This document shows, piece by piece, positions 18,484 through 26,700 of a stretch of DNA of 64,000 nucleotides. The notes below the pieces were generated by a model, which saw only the letters and a program-made list of their open reading frames with translations, ran no database searches and was not told the DNA's origin. Origin of the DNA: Salinilacustrithrix flava (GTDB lineage Bacteria; Actinomycetota; Acidimicrobiia; Acidimicrobiales; Salinilacustritrichaceae); NCBI GenBank assembly GCA_024128875.1, contig JAMYFF010000001.1:434001-498000 (forward strand). The letters run 5' to 3'. Numbering within the stretch: position 1 is the stretch's first letter; each line of letters opens with the position of its first letter. The position numbers and the translations under genes were made by a program.

Positions 18484-18522
18484 CCCCTCCCCCCACCAAC
18501 GAACCCCCCGAGGAGAAACCCG

Positions 18523-19548
18523 ATGCGACGCATCACCCTGCTGTTCACCCTGCTGGCCCTGGCCGCCGGCCTCACCGCCTGCGGCGACGACGACGACGGC
18601 GCGGCCGTGTCCGGCGACGCCGCCGGCGAGACGACCGCCGAGACCAGCACGGAGGCCGAGGAGACCACCGAGGAGGCCACCGGCCCGATCACCATCACCG
18701 ACGGGACCGGCACCGAGGTCACCCTCGAGGAGCCGGCCACGACCGTCGTCGCGCTCGAGTGGTCGCTGGCCGAGGACCTCCTCCTGGTCGACGTGGAGCC
18801 GGCCGGCGTCGCCGATGCCGCCAACTACGGCGACTGGATCGCCGAGCCGGCGCTGCCCGAGGGCGTCGAGGACGTCGGTACCCGCCAGGAGCCCTCCATC
18901 GAGCGCATCCAGGCCCTGCAGCCGGACCTGATCCTCGGCGTCGACTTCCGCCACGCGGCGGTTCGCGAGCAGCTCGAGGCCATCGCACCGACCTACTTCA
19001 TCAGCCCCTACGGCGAGGACGCCGGCAGCCAGCTGGCGGACATGCGCCAGACCTTCGCCGACATCGGCACGCTCACCGGCAACGAGGACATGGCGACCGA
19101 CGTCCTCGACGACCTCGACGCGCACCTGGCCGACGCCGCTGCCGAGCTGGAGGAGGCCGGCCTGGCCGGGCAGGAGATCGCCATCGCGCAGGGCTTCACC
19201 ACCGACGGCACCCCGACGGTGCGGATGTTCTCCCCCAACGCCCTCGTGGTCGAGCTGCTCGCCGAGATCGGCCTGCCCAACGGTTGGCCCGGCGGCGACA
19301 CCGAGTACGGCTTCGACACCGTCGACGTCGAGGGCCTGACCCAGCTCGGTGACGTCGAGCTGTTCACCATCGCCCAGGAGGAGGACGACATCTTCGCCAC
19401 CGCCTTCGCGGGCAACCCGATCTGGGAGGGCCTGCCGACCGTGCAGCGCGGCGCCGTGCACCCCCTCGGCGGCAACACGTGGACCTTCGGCGGTCCGGCC
19501 TCGGCCGAGACCTTCGTCGACCGGGTGGTCGACGCGCTCGTGTCGTGA
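18523..19548 (+). CDS. iron-siderophore substrate-binding lipoprotein
   Basis: 341 aa. Lipoprotein signal peptide with lipid-modified Cys at about C20 (LLALAAGLTACGDDDD), a Thr/Glu-rich linker, then a class III periplasmic-binding fold: TTVVALEWSLAEDLLLVDVEPAGVAD, PDLILGVDFRHAAVREQLEAIAPTYFI and a C-terminal lobe. Membrane-anchored receptor that hands ferric siderophore to the permease. GAGGAGA ribosome binding site before ATG 18523. The 39-nt gap from the ATPase gene and GTGA overlap with the permease keep it in the operon. Confidence 0.91.
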   Translation: MRRITLLFTLLALAAGLTACGDDDDGAAVSGDAAGETTAETSTEAEETTEEATGPITITDGTGTEVTLEEPATTVVALEWSLAEDLLLVDVEPAGVADAANYGDWIAEPALPEGVEDVGTRQEPSIERIQALQPDLILGVDFRHAAVREQLEAIAPTYFISPYGEDAGSQLADMRQTFADIGTLTGNEDMATDVLDDLDAHLADAAAELEEAGLAGQEIAIAQGFTTDGTPTVRMFSPNALVVELLAEIGLPNGWPGGDTEYGFDTVDVEGLTQLGDVELFTIAQEEDDIFATAFAGNPIWEGLPTVQRGAVHPLGGNTWTFGGPASAETFVDRVVDALVS

Positions 19549-21584
19549 GCGTGCTGCCGGTGGGGCTGGCGCGAGCCAGCACCCCGGCCGCTCCGATCCG
19601 GACCGGGGTGGTCGTGCTGGTGGGCGTCGCCCTGCTGCACGTCACCCTGGGCCGGGCGGGTGTGGGCTTCGGCGACGTGCTCGACGTCGTCACCGGAGCC
19701 GCGCCCGACGACGTGGTGGCGGTGGTCCAGGCGTCGCGCCTGCCCCGCCTGCTCGCCGGCGTCGTCGTCGGTGCCGCCCTCGCCGTGTCCGGCGTCCTCC
19801 TCCAGGCCGTCACCCGCAACCCCCTGGCCGAGCCCGCCACCACCGGCATCGCCGCCGGCGCCCACCTCGCCCTCGTGATCGCGACGCTCGTCGGCCTCCC
19901 CGGCGGCCTGCTGCCCCAGGGCGGCATGGCCGTGCTCGGTGGCCTGCTCGCCGGCGGCGTGGTGCTGCTCGCCGCGTCCGGTGGCGAGGTGTCCCCCACC
20001 CGGCTGGTGCTGGCCGGCGTCGCCGTGTCGCTGGCGCTGTCGTCGGTGACCGCCGCCCTCCTGCTCGTGAACGAGCAGCAGCTGACCGGGCTGTTCCTGT
20101 GGGGTCACGGCTCGCTGGTGCAGTCCGGCCTCGAGCGGGTCGAGGCGTTCGGCCCCGTGCTCGCGCTCCTGGTCGTGGCGGCGTGGACGATGGGCCGTCG
20201 CCTGGACGTGCTCGGCCTCGGCGATGCCGCCGCCGGGGCGCTCGGCGCATCCCCGGCCCGGACGCGCCTGGCCGCCACCGGGCTGGCCGTCGTGCTCGCG
20301 TCCGGCGCCGTGGCCATCACCGGCCCGATCGGCTTCGTCGGCCTGGCCGCCCCGCACCTCGTGCGCCGCTTCGGCGGTCGCACCCACCGACGGCTGGTCG
20401 CGGCCACCGCCATCTGGGGCGGTGTGCTCGTGCTCGCCGCCGACGCGGCCGCCCAGCTGCTGCGGCCGGACTCCACCTCCACCGAGCTGCCCACCGGCGT
20501 CGTCACCGCCCTGGTCGGCGCGCCGCTGCTCGTGCTCATCGCCCGGTCGCTGCCGGCCGGAGGCGGCGCCGGGGCCACCGGGCTCGCCATCCGCCTGCGC
20601 CTCCCCCGCGCGCTGGTGGCCGCCGGAATCCCGCTGGTGCTGGTCGGGACGGCGATCGCCGGCCTCGTCATCGGCGACCTCCCCGTGTCGCCCGGCGACG
20701 CGGTCGCCGCGGTGCTGGGCGGCGGCGAGGACCTCACCCGCTCCGTCGTCGTCGACCTGCGCCTGCCCCGGGTGCTCGTCGCCGCCCTCGCCGGCGCCTG
20801 CCTGGCCAGCAGCGGCGCGGTGCTCCAGACCGTCACCCGCAACCCACTGGCCGACCCGGGCGTGCTCGGGGTCACCGCCGGCGCGGGCGTCGGTGCGCTG
20901 GTGGTCCTGCTCGCCGTGCCCACGGGCCCCACGCTGCTGCTCCCTCTCGGCGCGTTCGTGGGCGGCGGCGTCGTCATGGCCCTGGCCGTCGCCGCCGCGT
21001 GGCGAGGTGGCCTGGCCCCCGACCGGCTGGCCCTCGTCGGCATCGGCATGGCCGCCACCGGCGCGGCGCTGATCGACCTGCTCATCGTCCGCCACCCCGG
21101 CCAGGCCGCCCAGGCGCTGAACTGGCTCGCCGGGTCCACCTACGGGCGCGGCATCGACGACGTGGCGCTGCTGGGGTGGGCGCCGTTCGTGCTCCTCCCG
21201 CTGCTCGTCCTCGCCGGCCGCCACCTCGACCTCCTGGGCGTCGGCGACGACGGGGCCCGCACCCTCGGCCTGTCCGTCCAGCGCACCCGGCTCGTCGCCG
21301 TCGTCCTGGCCTGCGCGCTGGCGGCGGCCGCGGTGGGCATCGTGGGCGACCTCGGCTTCGTCGGCCTCCTCGGCCCGCACCTGGCCCGACCCCTCACCGG
21401 CCCGCAGCACCGCCGGTTCCTGCCCGTGGCCGCCGCGCTGGGCGCGCTGGTGGTCGTGGCCGCGGACGTCCTCGGCCGCAGCCTGTTCGCTCCGACCGAG
21501 ATCCCCGCCGGGTTGGTGGTGTCGCTGATCGGCACACCGTTCTTCCTGTTCCTCATCTGGCGCACCCGGTCCGTCGCCGCCTGA
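19545..21584 (+). CDS. fused double FecCD permease (FhuB-like)
   Basis: 679 aa with two complete FecCD permease halves in one chain. Each half carries the family hallmark near its third helix: GVLLQAVTRNPLAEPATTGIAAGA (about residue 85) and GAVLQTVTRNPLADPGVLGVTAGA (about residue 425). Each also ends with the GPIGFVGLAAPHLVRR / GDLGFVGLLGPHLARP loop. About 20 membrane helices in total. Length and layout match E. coli FhuB, in contrast to the two separate permeases common in actinobacteria. GTG 19545 overlaps the binding-protein stop. There is no frameshift or stop between the halves. Confidence 0.92.
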   Translation: MSVLPVGLARASTPAAPIRTGVVVLVGVALLHVTLGRAGVGFGDVLDVVTGAAPDDVVAVVQASRLPRLLAGVVVGAALAVSGVLLQAVTRNPLAEPATTGIAAGAHLALVIATLVGLPGGLLPQGGMAVLGGLLAGGVVLLAASGGEVSPTRLVLAGVAVSLALSSVTAALLLVNEQQLTGLFLWGHGSLVQSGLERVEAFGPVLALLVVAAWTMGRRLDVLGLGDAAAGALGASPARTRLAATGLAVVLASGAVAITGPIGFVGLAAPHLVRRFGGRTHRRLVAATAIWGGVLVLAADAAAQLLRPDSTSTELPTGVVTALVGAPLLVLIARSLPAGGGAGATGLAIRLRLPRALVAAGIPLVLVGTAIAGLVIGDLPVSPGDAVAAVLGGGEDLTRSVVVDLRLPRVLVAALAGACLASSGAVLQTVTRNPLADPGVLGVTAGAGVGALVVLLAVPTGPTLLLPLGAFVGGGVVMALAVAAAWRGGLAPDRLALVGIGMAATGAALIDLLIVRHPGQAAQALNWLAGSTYGRGIDDVALLGWAPFVLLPLLVLAGRHLDLLGVGDDGARTLGLSVQRTRLVAVVLACALAAAAVGIVGDLGFVGLLGPHLARPLTGPQHRRFLPVAAALGALVVVAADVLGRSLFAPTEIPAGLVVSLIGTPFFLFLIWRTRSVAA

Positions 21585-21593
21585 GGGGTTGCG

Positions 21594-22151
21594 TCAGCGG
21601 GCCCGGACGCGCTCGATCACCGAGACCAGGTCGTCCTCGGGGAACGGGTCGGGCGTGTCGGCGAACCACAGCAGGCCGACGGAGCGGTCCGCGGCGACGC
21701 ACACCACGTCGAGCTGGACGGGCCGCACGCCGTCACCGGTGCCGCCGGTGAAGCGGACCCGGAACCCGCGGCCGGTGCGTTCCACGTCGACCGCGAGCAG
21801 CTCGGCCTCGCTGTCGGAGGCATCCAGATCGGCGGCCACCGAGCGGCCGAGGCACTCGGCGAAGTCCCGGCTCGACAGCACGAGCTGCGCCCGGCCGGCG
21901 GCCTCCACCGTGGTGGTCCGGACCCCGAAGCCGTGGACGAGCCGGCCGGGCGGGCGCACGTAGTGCGGGGTCGCGGCGGTCTCGACCACCTCGTCGTCGC
22001 CGGGGAAGTCCGGCCCGACGCAGTCGATGAGCTCGCCGGGGGCGGTGCGGGCCGGGTCGTCGGAGCCGAAGCCCTCGTCGATGGCGAGCCAGCCGGTGCC
22101 GGGCAGGTCGGCCTCCTCCGGCAGGACGTCGTGGACGGTGCCGGACGTCAT
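21594..22151 (-). CDS. hypothetical protein in an FtsX-type ABC operon
   Basis: 185 aa, no signal peptide and no membrane helix. A single mixed alpha/beta domain: TGWLAIDEGFGSDDP and LIDCVGPDFPG near the start, RLVHGFGVRTTTVEAAGRAQLVLSSRDFAECLGRSVAADL in the middle, LDVVCVAADRSVGLLWFADTPDPFP near the end. The two cysteines in 'DCVGPDFP' and 'ECLGR' might pair if exported. Not recognised. It overlaps the stop of the ABC ATPase by 4 nt and is the last gene of that operon, so it may serve the transporter. Confidence 0.7.
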   Translation of the reverse strand: MTSGTVHDVLPEEADLPGTGWLAIDEGFGSDDPARTAPGELIDCVGPDFPGDDEVVETAATPHYVRPPGRLVHGFGVRTTTVEAAGRAQLVLSSRDFAECLGRSVAADLDASDSEAELLAVDVERTGRGFRVRFTGGTGDGVRPVQLDVVCVAADRSVGLLWFADTPDPFPEDDLVSVIERVRAR

Positions 22152-22825
22152 GCCTTCAGGCGGCCGTCGATGATCTCGAGGGTGCGGTCGGCGTGGTGGG
22201 TCATGCGGGTGTCGTGGGTGACGAAGATGCCGCCGACGCCGCGGGAGCGCATCTCCCGGCCGATGAGCTCCATGACCTGCTCGCCGAGCTCGGTGTCGAG
22301 GGCCGAGGTGGGCTCGTCGAAGAGCACGAGGCTGGGTTCGTTCATCAGCGCCCGGCCGATGGCCACCCGCTGGCGCTCGCCGCCGGACAGCTCGCCGGGC
22401 TGGTTGCCGGTGCGGTGCCCGAGGCCGAGCTCGTCGAGGAGCTGGTCGGCGCGATGCTTGGCCCCCTTGTCGAGGTTGCCGTTCATCTCGGCCACGACGA
22501 GCAGGTTCTCCCGGGCGGTGAGGAACGGGACCAGGTTGACGGCCTGGAACACGAAGCCGATCTCCTTGCCCCGGAACGCCGTGCGCTCCTTCTCCGACAG
22601 GTCGCCGATCTCGGTGTCGCCGACGCGTACGTCGCCCTCGGTCGGGCCGAGCAGCGCCCCGGCCACCGACAGCAGCGTGGTCTTGCCCGAACCGGACGGG
22701 CCGACCAGGGCGACGAGCTCGTCGCGTCCGACCTCGAGTGTGGCGTGGTCGAGGGCGACCACCTCCTCGTCGCCGGAGCGGTAGGTCTTGCGGACGTCGG
22801 TGAGCTGGAGGGCGGGGCTGGGCAT
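22148..22825 (-). CDS. ABC transporter ATP-binding protein, LolD/MacB/DevA type
   Basis: 225 aa. Walker A VGPSGSGKTTL, signature LSGGERQRVAIGRAL, Walker B LVLFDEPTSALD, switch His (VTHDTRM). The sequence before Walker A (LTDVRKTYRSGDEEVVALDHATLEVG) is that of ATPases that drive FtsX-type permeases, which are mechanotransmission exporters or lipoprotein releasers rather than classical importers. It follows two FtsX-type permease genes with a 13-nt gap. Confidence 0.92.
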   Translation of the reverse strand: MPSPALQLTDVRKTYRSGDEEVVALDHATLEVGRDELVALVGPSGSGKTTLLSVAGALLGPTEGDVRVGDTEIGDLSEKERTAFRGKEIGFVFQAVNLVPFLTARENLLVVAEMNGNLDKGAKHRADQLLDELGLGHRTGNQPGELSGGERQRVAIGRALMNEPSLVLFDEPTSALDTELGEQVMELIGREMRSRGVGGIFVTHDTRMTHHADRTLEIIDGRLKA

Positions 22826-22838
22826 GGGGCTTCCCGGG

Positions 22839-23942
22839 TCAGGCGCCGGCGCCGATGGCGGACGCCGGGTCGATGCGGACGATGCGCCGGAGCGACACCA
22901 GGGCGCCGACGACGGCGGCCACGGTGATGCTGGCGAGGGTGGACAGGGCGCGGGACGGCTCGAGCTGGAGCGGGATGCCGTCGGGGACGATCTGGAGGAG
23001 CCCGAGGGTGAGCAGGCCGCCGAGCACGAACGCGCCGGCGGCCACGACCACCGACTGGACGACCACGCCGGCGACGAGCGTGCGCGACGACCCGCCGACG
23101 GCCTTGAGCACGGCGTAGAGGCCGAGGCGCTCGAGGGTGAGGAGGGCGAAGAACAGGGCGATGACGAGGCCGGCGACGAAGATCGTGACGCCGATGACCG
23201 CGGTGAACGTGGCGTTCTGCTCGGTGATGCCGGGGATCGCGTCGATGGCCTCGGCCTGGCTCAGGGTCTCGGTCGCACCGGTGGCGTCGTCGATGGCCCG
23301 GAGGACGGCGTCGACGTCGGCGCCGTCGTCGACCCGGACGACGAGGGACTGGAACGAGCCGTCGGCGACGATGGCGTCGGGGCGGTTCTCGGCCAGCACC
23401 GAGCGCCACGTCTCGGGCTCGACCCAGAGGCCGCCCTGCTGCAGGTAGTTGGTGTCGTCGACGAAGCCGACGATGGTCAGCGGCACCTCGGCCGGGCCGA
23501 CGAGGACCGTGTCGCCCACCGACGCACCCTCGTCTTCGAGCTGGCGGTCGGCGTGGGCCTCGCCGGTGCCGGGCGGTTCGGGCAGCTCGTCGGACGCCAG
23601 CTCGTAGCCGACGACCGCGCCGTCGACGACCTCGTCGCCGTCGGGGATCTGCACGCCGAGGAGGGCGAAGCCCAGCCCTCCGGTCGCCGCCACGCCGTCG
23701 ACCTCGTCGATCTCGGCCCGCTGGTCGGCCGTGATCTCGGAGCGCAGGAACGACTGGCGGGCGTCGTCGGAGAAGACGATGCCGTCGGCATCGAGCGTGC
23801 GGACCGCGCCGGTGGAGTTGAGGTAGAGGCCGTCGAGCAGGCCGCCGAGGAACAGGAGCAGCAGGACGAGGACGGTGAGCGCGCCGCCGACGACGGTGAA
23901 GCGGCCGGGCCGGCGGAGCAGCTCGCGGACGGCCAACCTCAT
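22839..23942 (-). CDS. FtsX-family ABC permease
   Basis: 367 aa. One N-terminal membrane helix (FTVVGGALTVLVLLLLFLGGLLDGLYL), a large extracytoplasmic MacB-PCD-like domain (about residues 40-235), and three C-terminal helices, the canonical FtsX/MacB layout. It overlaps the preceding permease gene by 4 nt, so the two are a heteromeric pair for the ATPase downstream. The cargo is unknown. Confidence 0.88.
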   Translation of the reverse strand: MRLAVRELLRRPGRFTVVGGALTVLVLLLLFLGGLLDGLYLNSTGAVRTLDADGIVFSDDARQSFLRSEITADQRAEIDEVDGVAATGGLGFALLGVQIPDGDEVVDGAVVGYELASDELPEPPGTGEAHADRQLEDEGASVGDTVLVGPAEVPLTIVGFVDDTNYLQQGGLWVEPETWRSVLAENRPDAIVADGSFQSLVVRVDDGADVDAVLRAIDDATGATETLSQAEAIDAIPGITEQNATFTAVIGVTIFVAGLVIALFFALLTLERLGLYAVLKAVGGSSRTLVAGVVVQSVVVAAGAFVLGGLLTLGLLQIVPDGIPLQLEPSRALSTLASITVAAVVGALVSLRRIVRIDPASAIGAGA

Positions 23943-25075
23943 GCCAGCTCGCTCCCCGTGTCGACGGTGGCCCGGATCGGGTCGATGCGCAGCACCCGAC
24001 GGATCGCCCCGATGCTGCCGACGAGGGCGAGCACGGTGAGGCCGATGATGGTGGGGATGACGGTGGACGGCTCGAGGTCGAGCTCGATGGCACCGCCGGT
24101 GGAGATGGGGCGGACGGCGAACACCATGCCGATGCCGATGGCGATGCCGGCACCCATCACGAACAGGATCTGGACGACCAGGTTGCGGATGAGGTAGCCC
24201 GACGGCGCGCCCACCGCTCGGAGCAGCGTGAGCGGCTTGGCCTTCTGCACGGTGAGGATCAGGAAGAAGAAGGCCACGACCAGGGTGACGACGCCGAAGG
24301 CCAGGGCGAGGATGATCTGGAACGACTGGTTCACCGCGGCCACACCGGGCGCCGAGTCGACGGCGTCGGCGTTCGTGAGCGCCTCGACGCCGTCGACCTC
24401 GTCGTCGATGCGGGCGGTGAGCTCGCCCGGGTCGGTGCCGTCGGTAGGCCGGACGGCCGCGATCGAGGGCAGCACCGCCTGGGCGTTGGGGTTCACGGCG
24501 CGCTGGGCGTCCTCGAAGGTCGAGTAGTCGACGAACAGGGTGGGGGCCACGCTGAAGCGCACGTCCTCGGCGAGGCCGACCACCTCGATCTCGGGACCGC
24601 CGTCGGCGGCGATCCGGACGGTGTCGCCGATGTCGAAGCCGTCGGCGGCGTCCGCGCTGCTGGCGACGGCCTCCCCCGGGGCCTCGGGCAGGCGACCCTC
24701 GGTCAACGAGGTGGGGGCGCCCAGGCCGCCGGCGTCGAGCGGGTAGCCGAAGAGCACGCCGTCAACCAGCTCGCCGCCCGCCTCCACCGTGTACGTGGCC
24801 TCGCCGATGCGCACGACCTGCTCGACGCCCTCGACGCCGCCCAACGCCTCGATCTGGTCGGGGAGGAGGAAGCTGCCCTCGACGTTGCGCCGGGCCTGCT
24901 CGTTGTAGACGAGGACCGGCGAGTCCTGGTTCTCGATCGCGCCGATGAAGCCCTGGACCAGGCCGCCGAAGAGCGCCTGCTGGAACAGGATCAGGAACAC
25001 GAGCAGGCCCACCGCGCCGGCGAGCAGGCCGAAGCGCACCTTGGACCGGGCGATCTCGCGGGTGGCCAGCAGCAC
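23939..25075 (-). CDS. FtsX-family ABC permease
   Basis: 378 aa, same layout as its partner: N-terminal helix (FGLLAGAVGLLVFLILFQQALFGGL), extracytoplasmic domain about 45-245, then helices around IILALAFGVVTLVVAFFFLILTV, IGIGMVFAV and IPTIIGLTVLALVGSIGAI. It resembles DevC-type permeases. GTG start with a leaderless-type -10 (TAACCT) 6 nt upstream and no Shine-Dalgarno. First gene of the four-gene operon running leftward to 21594. Confidence 0.87.
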   Translation of the reverse strand: MLLATREIARSKVRFGLLAGAVGLLVFLILFQQALFGGLVQGFIGAIENQDSPVLVYNEQARRNVEGSFLLPDQIEALGGVEGVEQVVRIGEATYTVEAGGELVDGVLFGYPLDAGGLGAPTSLTEGRLPEAPGEAVASSADAADGFDIGDTVRIAADGGPEIEVVGLAEDVRFSVAPTLFVDYSTFEDAQRAVNPNAQAVLPSIAAVRPTDGTDPGELTARIDDEVDGVEALTNADAVDSAPGVAAVNQSFQIILALAFGVVTLVVAFFFLILTVQKAKPLTLLRAVGAPSGYLIRNLVVQILFVMGAGIAIGIGMVFAVRPISTGGAIELDLEPSTVIPTIIGLTVLALVGSIGAIRRVLRIDPIRATVDTGSELA

Positions 25076-25081
25076 GAGCGC

Positions 25082-25087
25082 AGGTTA
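25082..25087 (-). promoter_or_regulatory. candidate -10 of a leaderless promoter
   Basis: TAACCT on the minus strand, 6 nt before the GTG at 25075, driving the FtsX-type ABC operon. Confidence 0.4.
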
Positions 25088-25153
25088 GGGAGACCGGCCC
25101 TTGCTGCCACCGCGCCCTGCCACTGGGCGCGCCGCGGCTGCCAGGATCGCTGC

Positions 25154-25687
25154 GTGGACCTCTTGCGACTGGAGCTCATCGGCGGACCCGGACGGGTGGA
25201 GACCGCGGTCGGGTCGCCGGCCTGGGAGCGGGGCGTGCTCGGCGTCGACGTCAGCGCCCTCGCGGTGGAGGGCGTCGACCACACCGTGGTGCAGGTGCTC
25301 TTCGACGACGACGCGCCGGCCTTCGACCGGGACCTGCTCGACGCACCGCTGGTCGCCGAGCTGCGCCGCCCCTCCGGCGAGGTGGCGGTGCGCGACCTGT
25401 TCGACCACGACCGGTTCCGGCAGGCCCTGCGCGCCGACCAGGAGTCCGGCGGCGACGAGCTCCGCGGCGTGCTCGTCCTGACCGGCGGTGAGCTGCCCCC
25501 GCCCTACGTCCGGCTCGCGTTCCTGCCCGTCGACATCGGCGGGACCGACGGCACCACCCTCGCCGTCGTGCGCACCGACCTGCCCGAGCTGGTCATGGCG
25601 GTGGACGACGCGCTCGAGCGCGAGGAGATCGACGAGACCGAGCACCGGGCCCTGCTCACGTCCATCGAGCAGCGCCACCCCGCCTGA
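25154..25687 (+). CDS. hypothetical protein
   Basis: 177 aa, acidic, no signal peptide or membrane segment. It opens MDLLRLELIGGPGRVETAVG and has a middle block VRDLFDHDRFRQALRADQES. A C-terminal amphipathic helix is likely (LVMAVDDALEREEIDETEHRALLTSIEQRH). I do not recognise a family. It is divergent from the ABC operon and 15 nt upstream of the MBL hydrolase, whose own -10 appears to lie just after this gene. Confidence 0.68.
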   Translation: MDLLRLELIGGPGRVETAVGSPAWERGVLGVDVSALAVEGVDHTVVQVLFDDDAPAFDRDLLDAPLVAELRRPSGEVAVRDLFDHDRFRQALRADQESGGDELRGVLVLTGGELPPPYVRLAFLPVDIGGTDGTTLAVVRTDLPELVMAVDDALEREEIDETEHRALLTSIEQRHPA

Positions 25688-25689
25688 GA

Positions 25690-25695
25690 TACGTT
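25690..25695 (+). promoter_or_regulatory. candidate -10 of a leaderless promoter
   Basis: TACGTT, 7 nt before the ATG at 25703. No Shine-Dalgarno sequence is present. Confidence 0.38.
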
Positions 25696-25702
25696 CCGCC
25701 CG

Positions 25703-26653
25703 ATGGGACGGGTGGGATACGAGCGAGGTCGCGTCGATCTGGACGGGGGATGCCATGCGTGGCTGCAACCCGACGGGGGCTGGGGGTGGTCGAACGCCGG
25801 GTTGGTGGTCGGTGACGGCGCCAGCCTCCTGGTCGACACGCTGTTCGACCTGAAGCTCACCCGGGAGATGCTCGACGGGTTCGGTCCGCTCACCGGCGCC
25901 AACCCGATCGGCACGCTGGTGAACACCCACGCCAACGGCGACCACTGCTACGGCAACGAGCTGGTGACCGGCGCCGACATCGTGGCCACCGAGGCCTGCG
26001 CCGAGGAGATGCCGGGCACGCCGCCCGAGCTGCTCGCCGCCATGGTCGAGGCCGGCGAGAACGGTGAGCTCGGCGAGACCGGCGAGTTCTTCGCCCGGAT
26101 CTTCGGGCCCTTCGAGTTCGAGGGCATCACCCTCACCCCGCCCACGTCCACGTTCACCGGGCGCCACGAGGTGGACGTCGCCGGCACCTGCGTCGAGCTG
26201 CTCGAGGTCGGGCCCGCCCACACCGCCGGCGACTGCATCGCCCACGTGCCGGGCGCGTCCACCGTGTTCACCGGCGACATCTGCTTCATCGAGGGCACAC
26301 CGATCATGTGGGCCGGCCCGATCGGCAACTGGATCGACGCGTGCGACCTCATCATCGAGGACCTGCACCCCGAGGTCGTCGTGCCCGGCCACGGCCCGGT
26401 CACCGACGTCGCAGGCGTGCGCCGCATGCGGGACTACCTGGTCTTCGTCGACGCCCAGGCCCGGGCCCGCCACGCCGACGGCATGCCGCTGGAGGAGGCG
26501 ATCCGCGACATCGCGCTCGGGGAGTTCGCCGGCTGGATCGACCGGGAGCGCCTCGCCGTGAACGTCGACACCGTCTACCGGGAGCTCGACCCCGAACGAG
26601 GTCGCACCGACGTCGTCACCCTGTTCGGGATGATGGCCGCGCTCGCTCCCTGA
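25703..26653 (+). CDS. metallo-beta-lactamase-fold hydrolase
   Basis: 316 aa. The metal motif is NTHANGDHCYGN (H76-A-N-G-D80-H81), a variant in which the second His of HxHxDH is Asn. A later His (AHTAGDCIAH), the Asp of FTGDICFIEG and the final VPGHGPV complete the site. The Asn variant is seen in a subgroup of MBL hydrolases of unknown substrate, so it need not mean loss of function. ATG 25703 follows a leaderless-type -10. Confidence 0.88.
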   Translation: MGRVGYERGRVDLDGGCHAWLQPDGGWGWSNAGLVVGDGASLLVDTLFDLKLTREMLDGFGPLTGANPIGTLVNTHANGDHCYGNELVTGADIVATEACAEEMPGTPPELLAAMVEAGENGELGETGEFFARIFGPFEFEGITLTPPTSTFTGRHEVDVAGTCVELLEVGPAHTAGDCIAHVPGASTVFTGDICFIEGTPIMWAGPIGNWIDACDLIIEDLHPEVVVPGHGPVTDVAGVRRMRDYLVFVDAQARARHADGMPLEEAIRDIALGEFAGWIDRERLAVNVDTVYRELDPERGRTDVVTLFGMMAALAP

Positions 26654-26688
26654 CCTCGGGCATCAGTCCGTTTCGGGCGATTCCTGGG

Positions 26689-26694
26689 TACGGT
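26689..26694 (+). promoter_or_regulatory. candidate -10 of a leaderless promoter
   Basis: TACGGT, 6 nt before the GTG at 26701. It supports that GTG over the ATG four codons later. Confidence 0.4.
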
Positions 26695-26700
26695 CCAGCC

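Noticed and set aside
19545..21584. A frameshift or assembly error joining two permease genes
   Set aside because: The frame is continuous and in phase, the linker is normal length, and the size matches known FhuB-type fused permeases.
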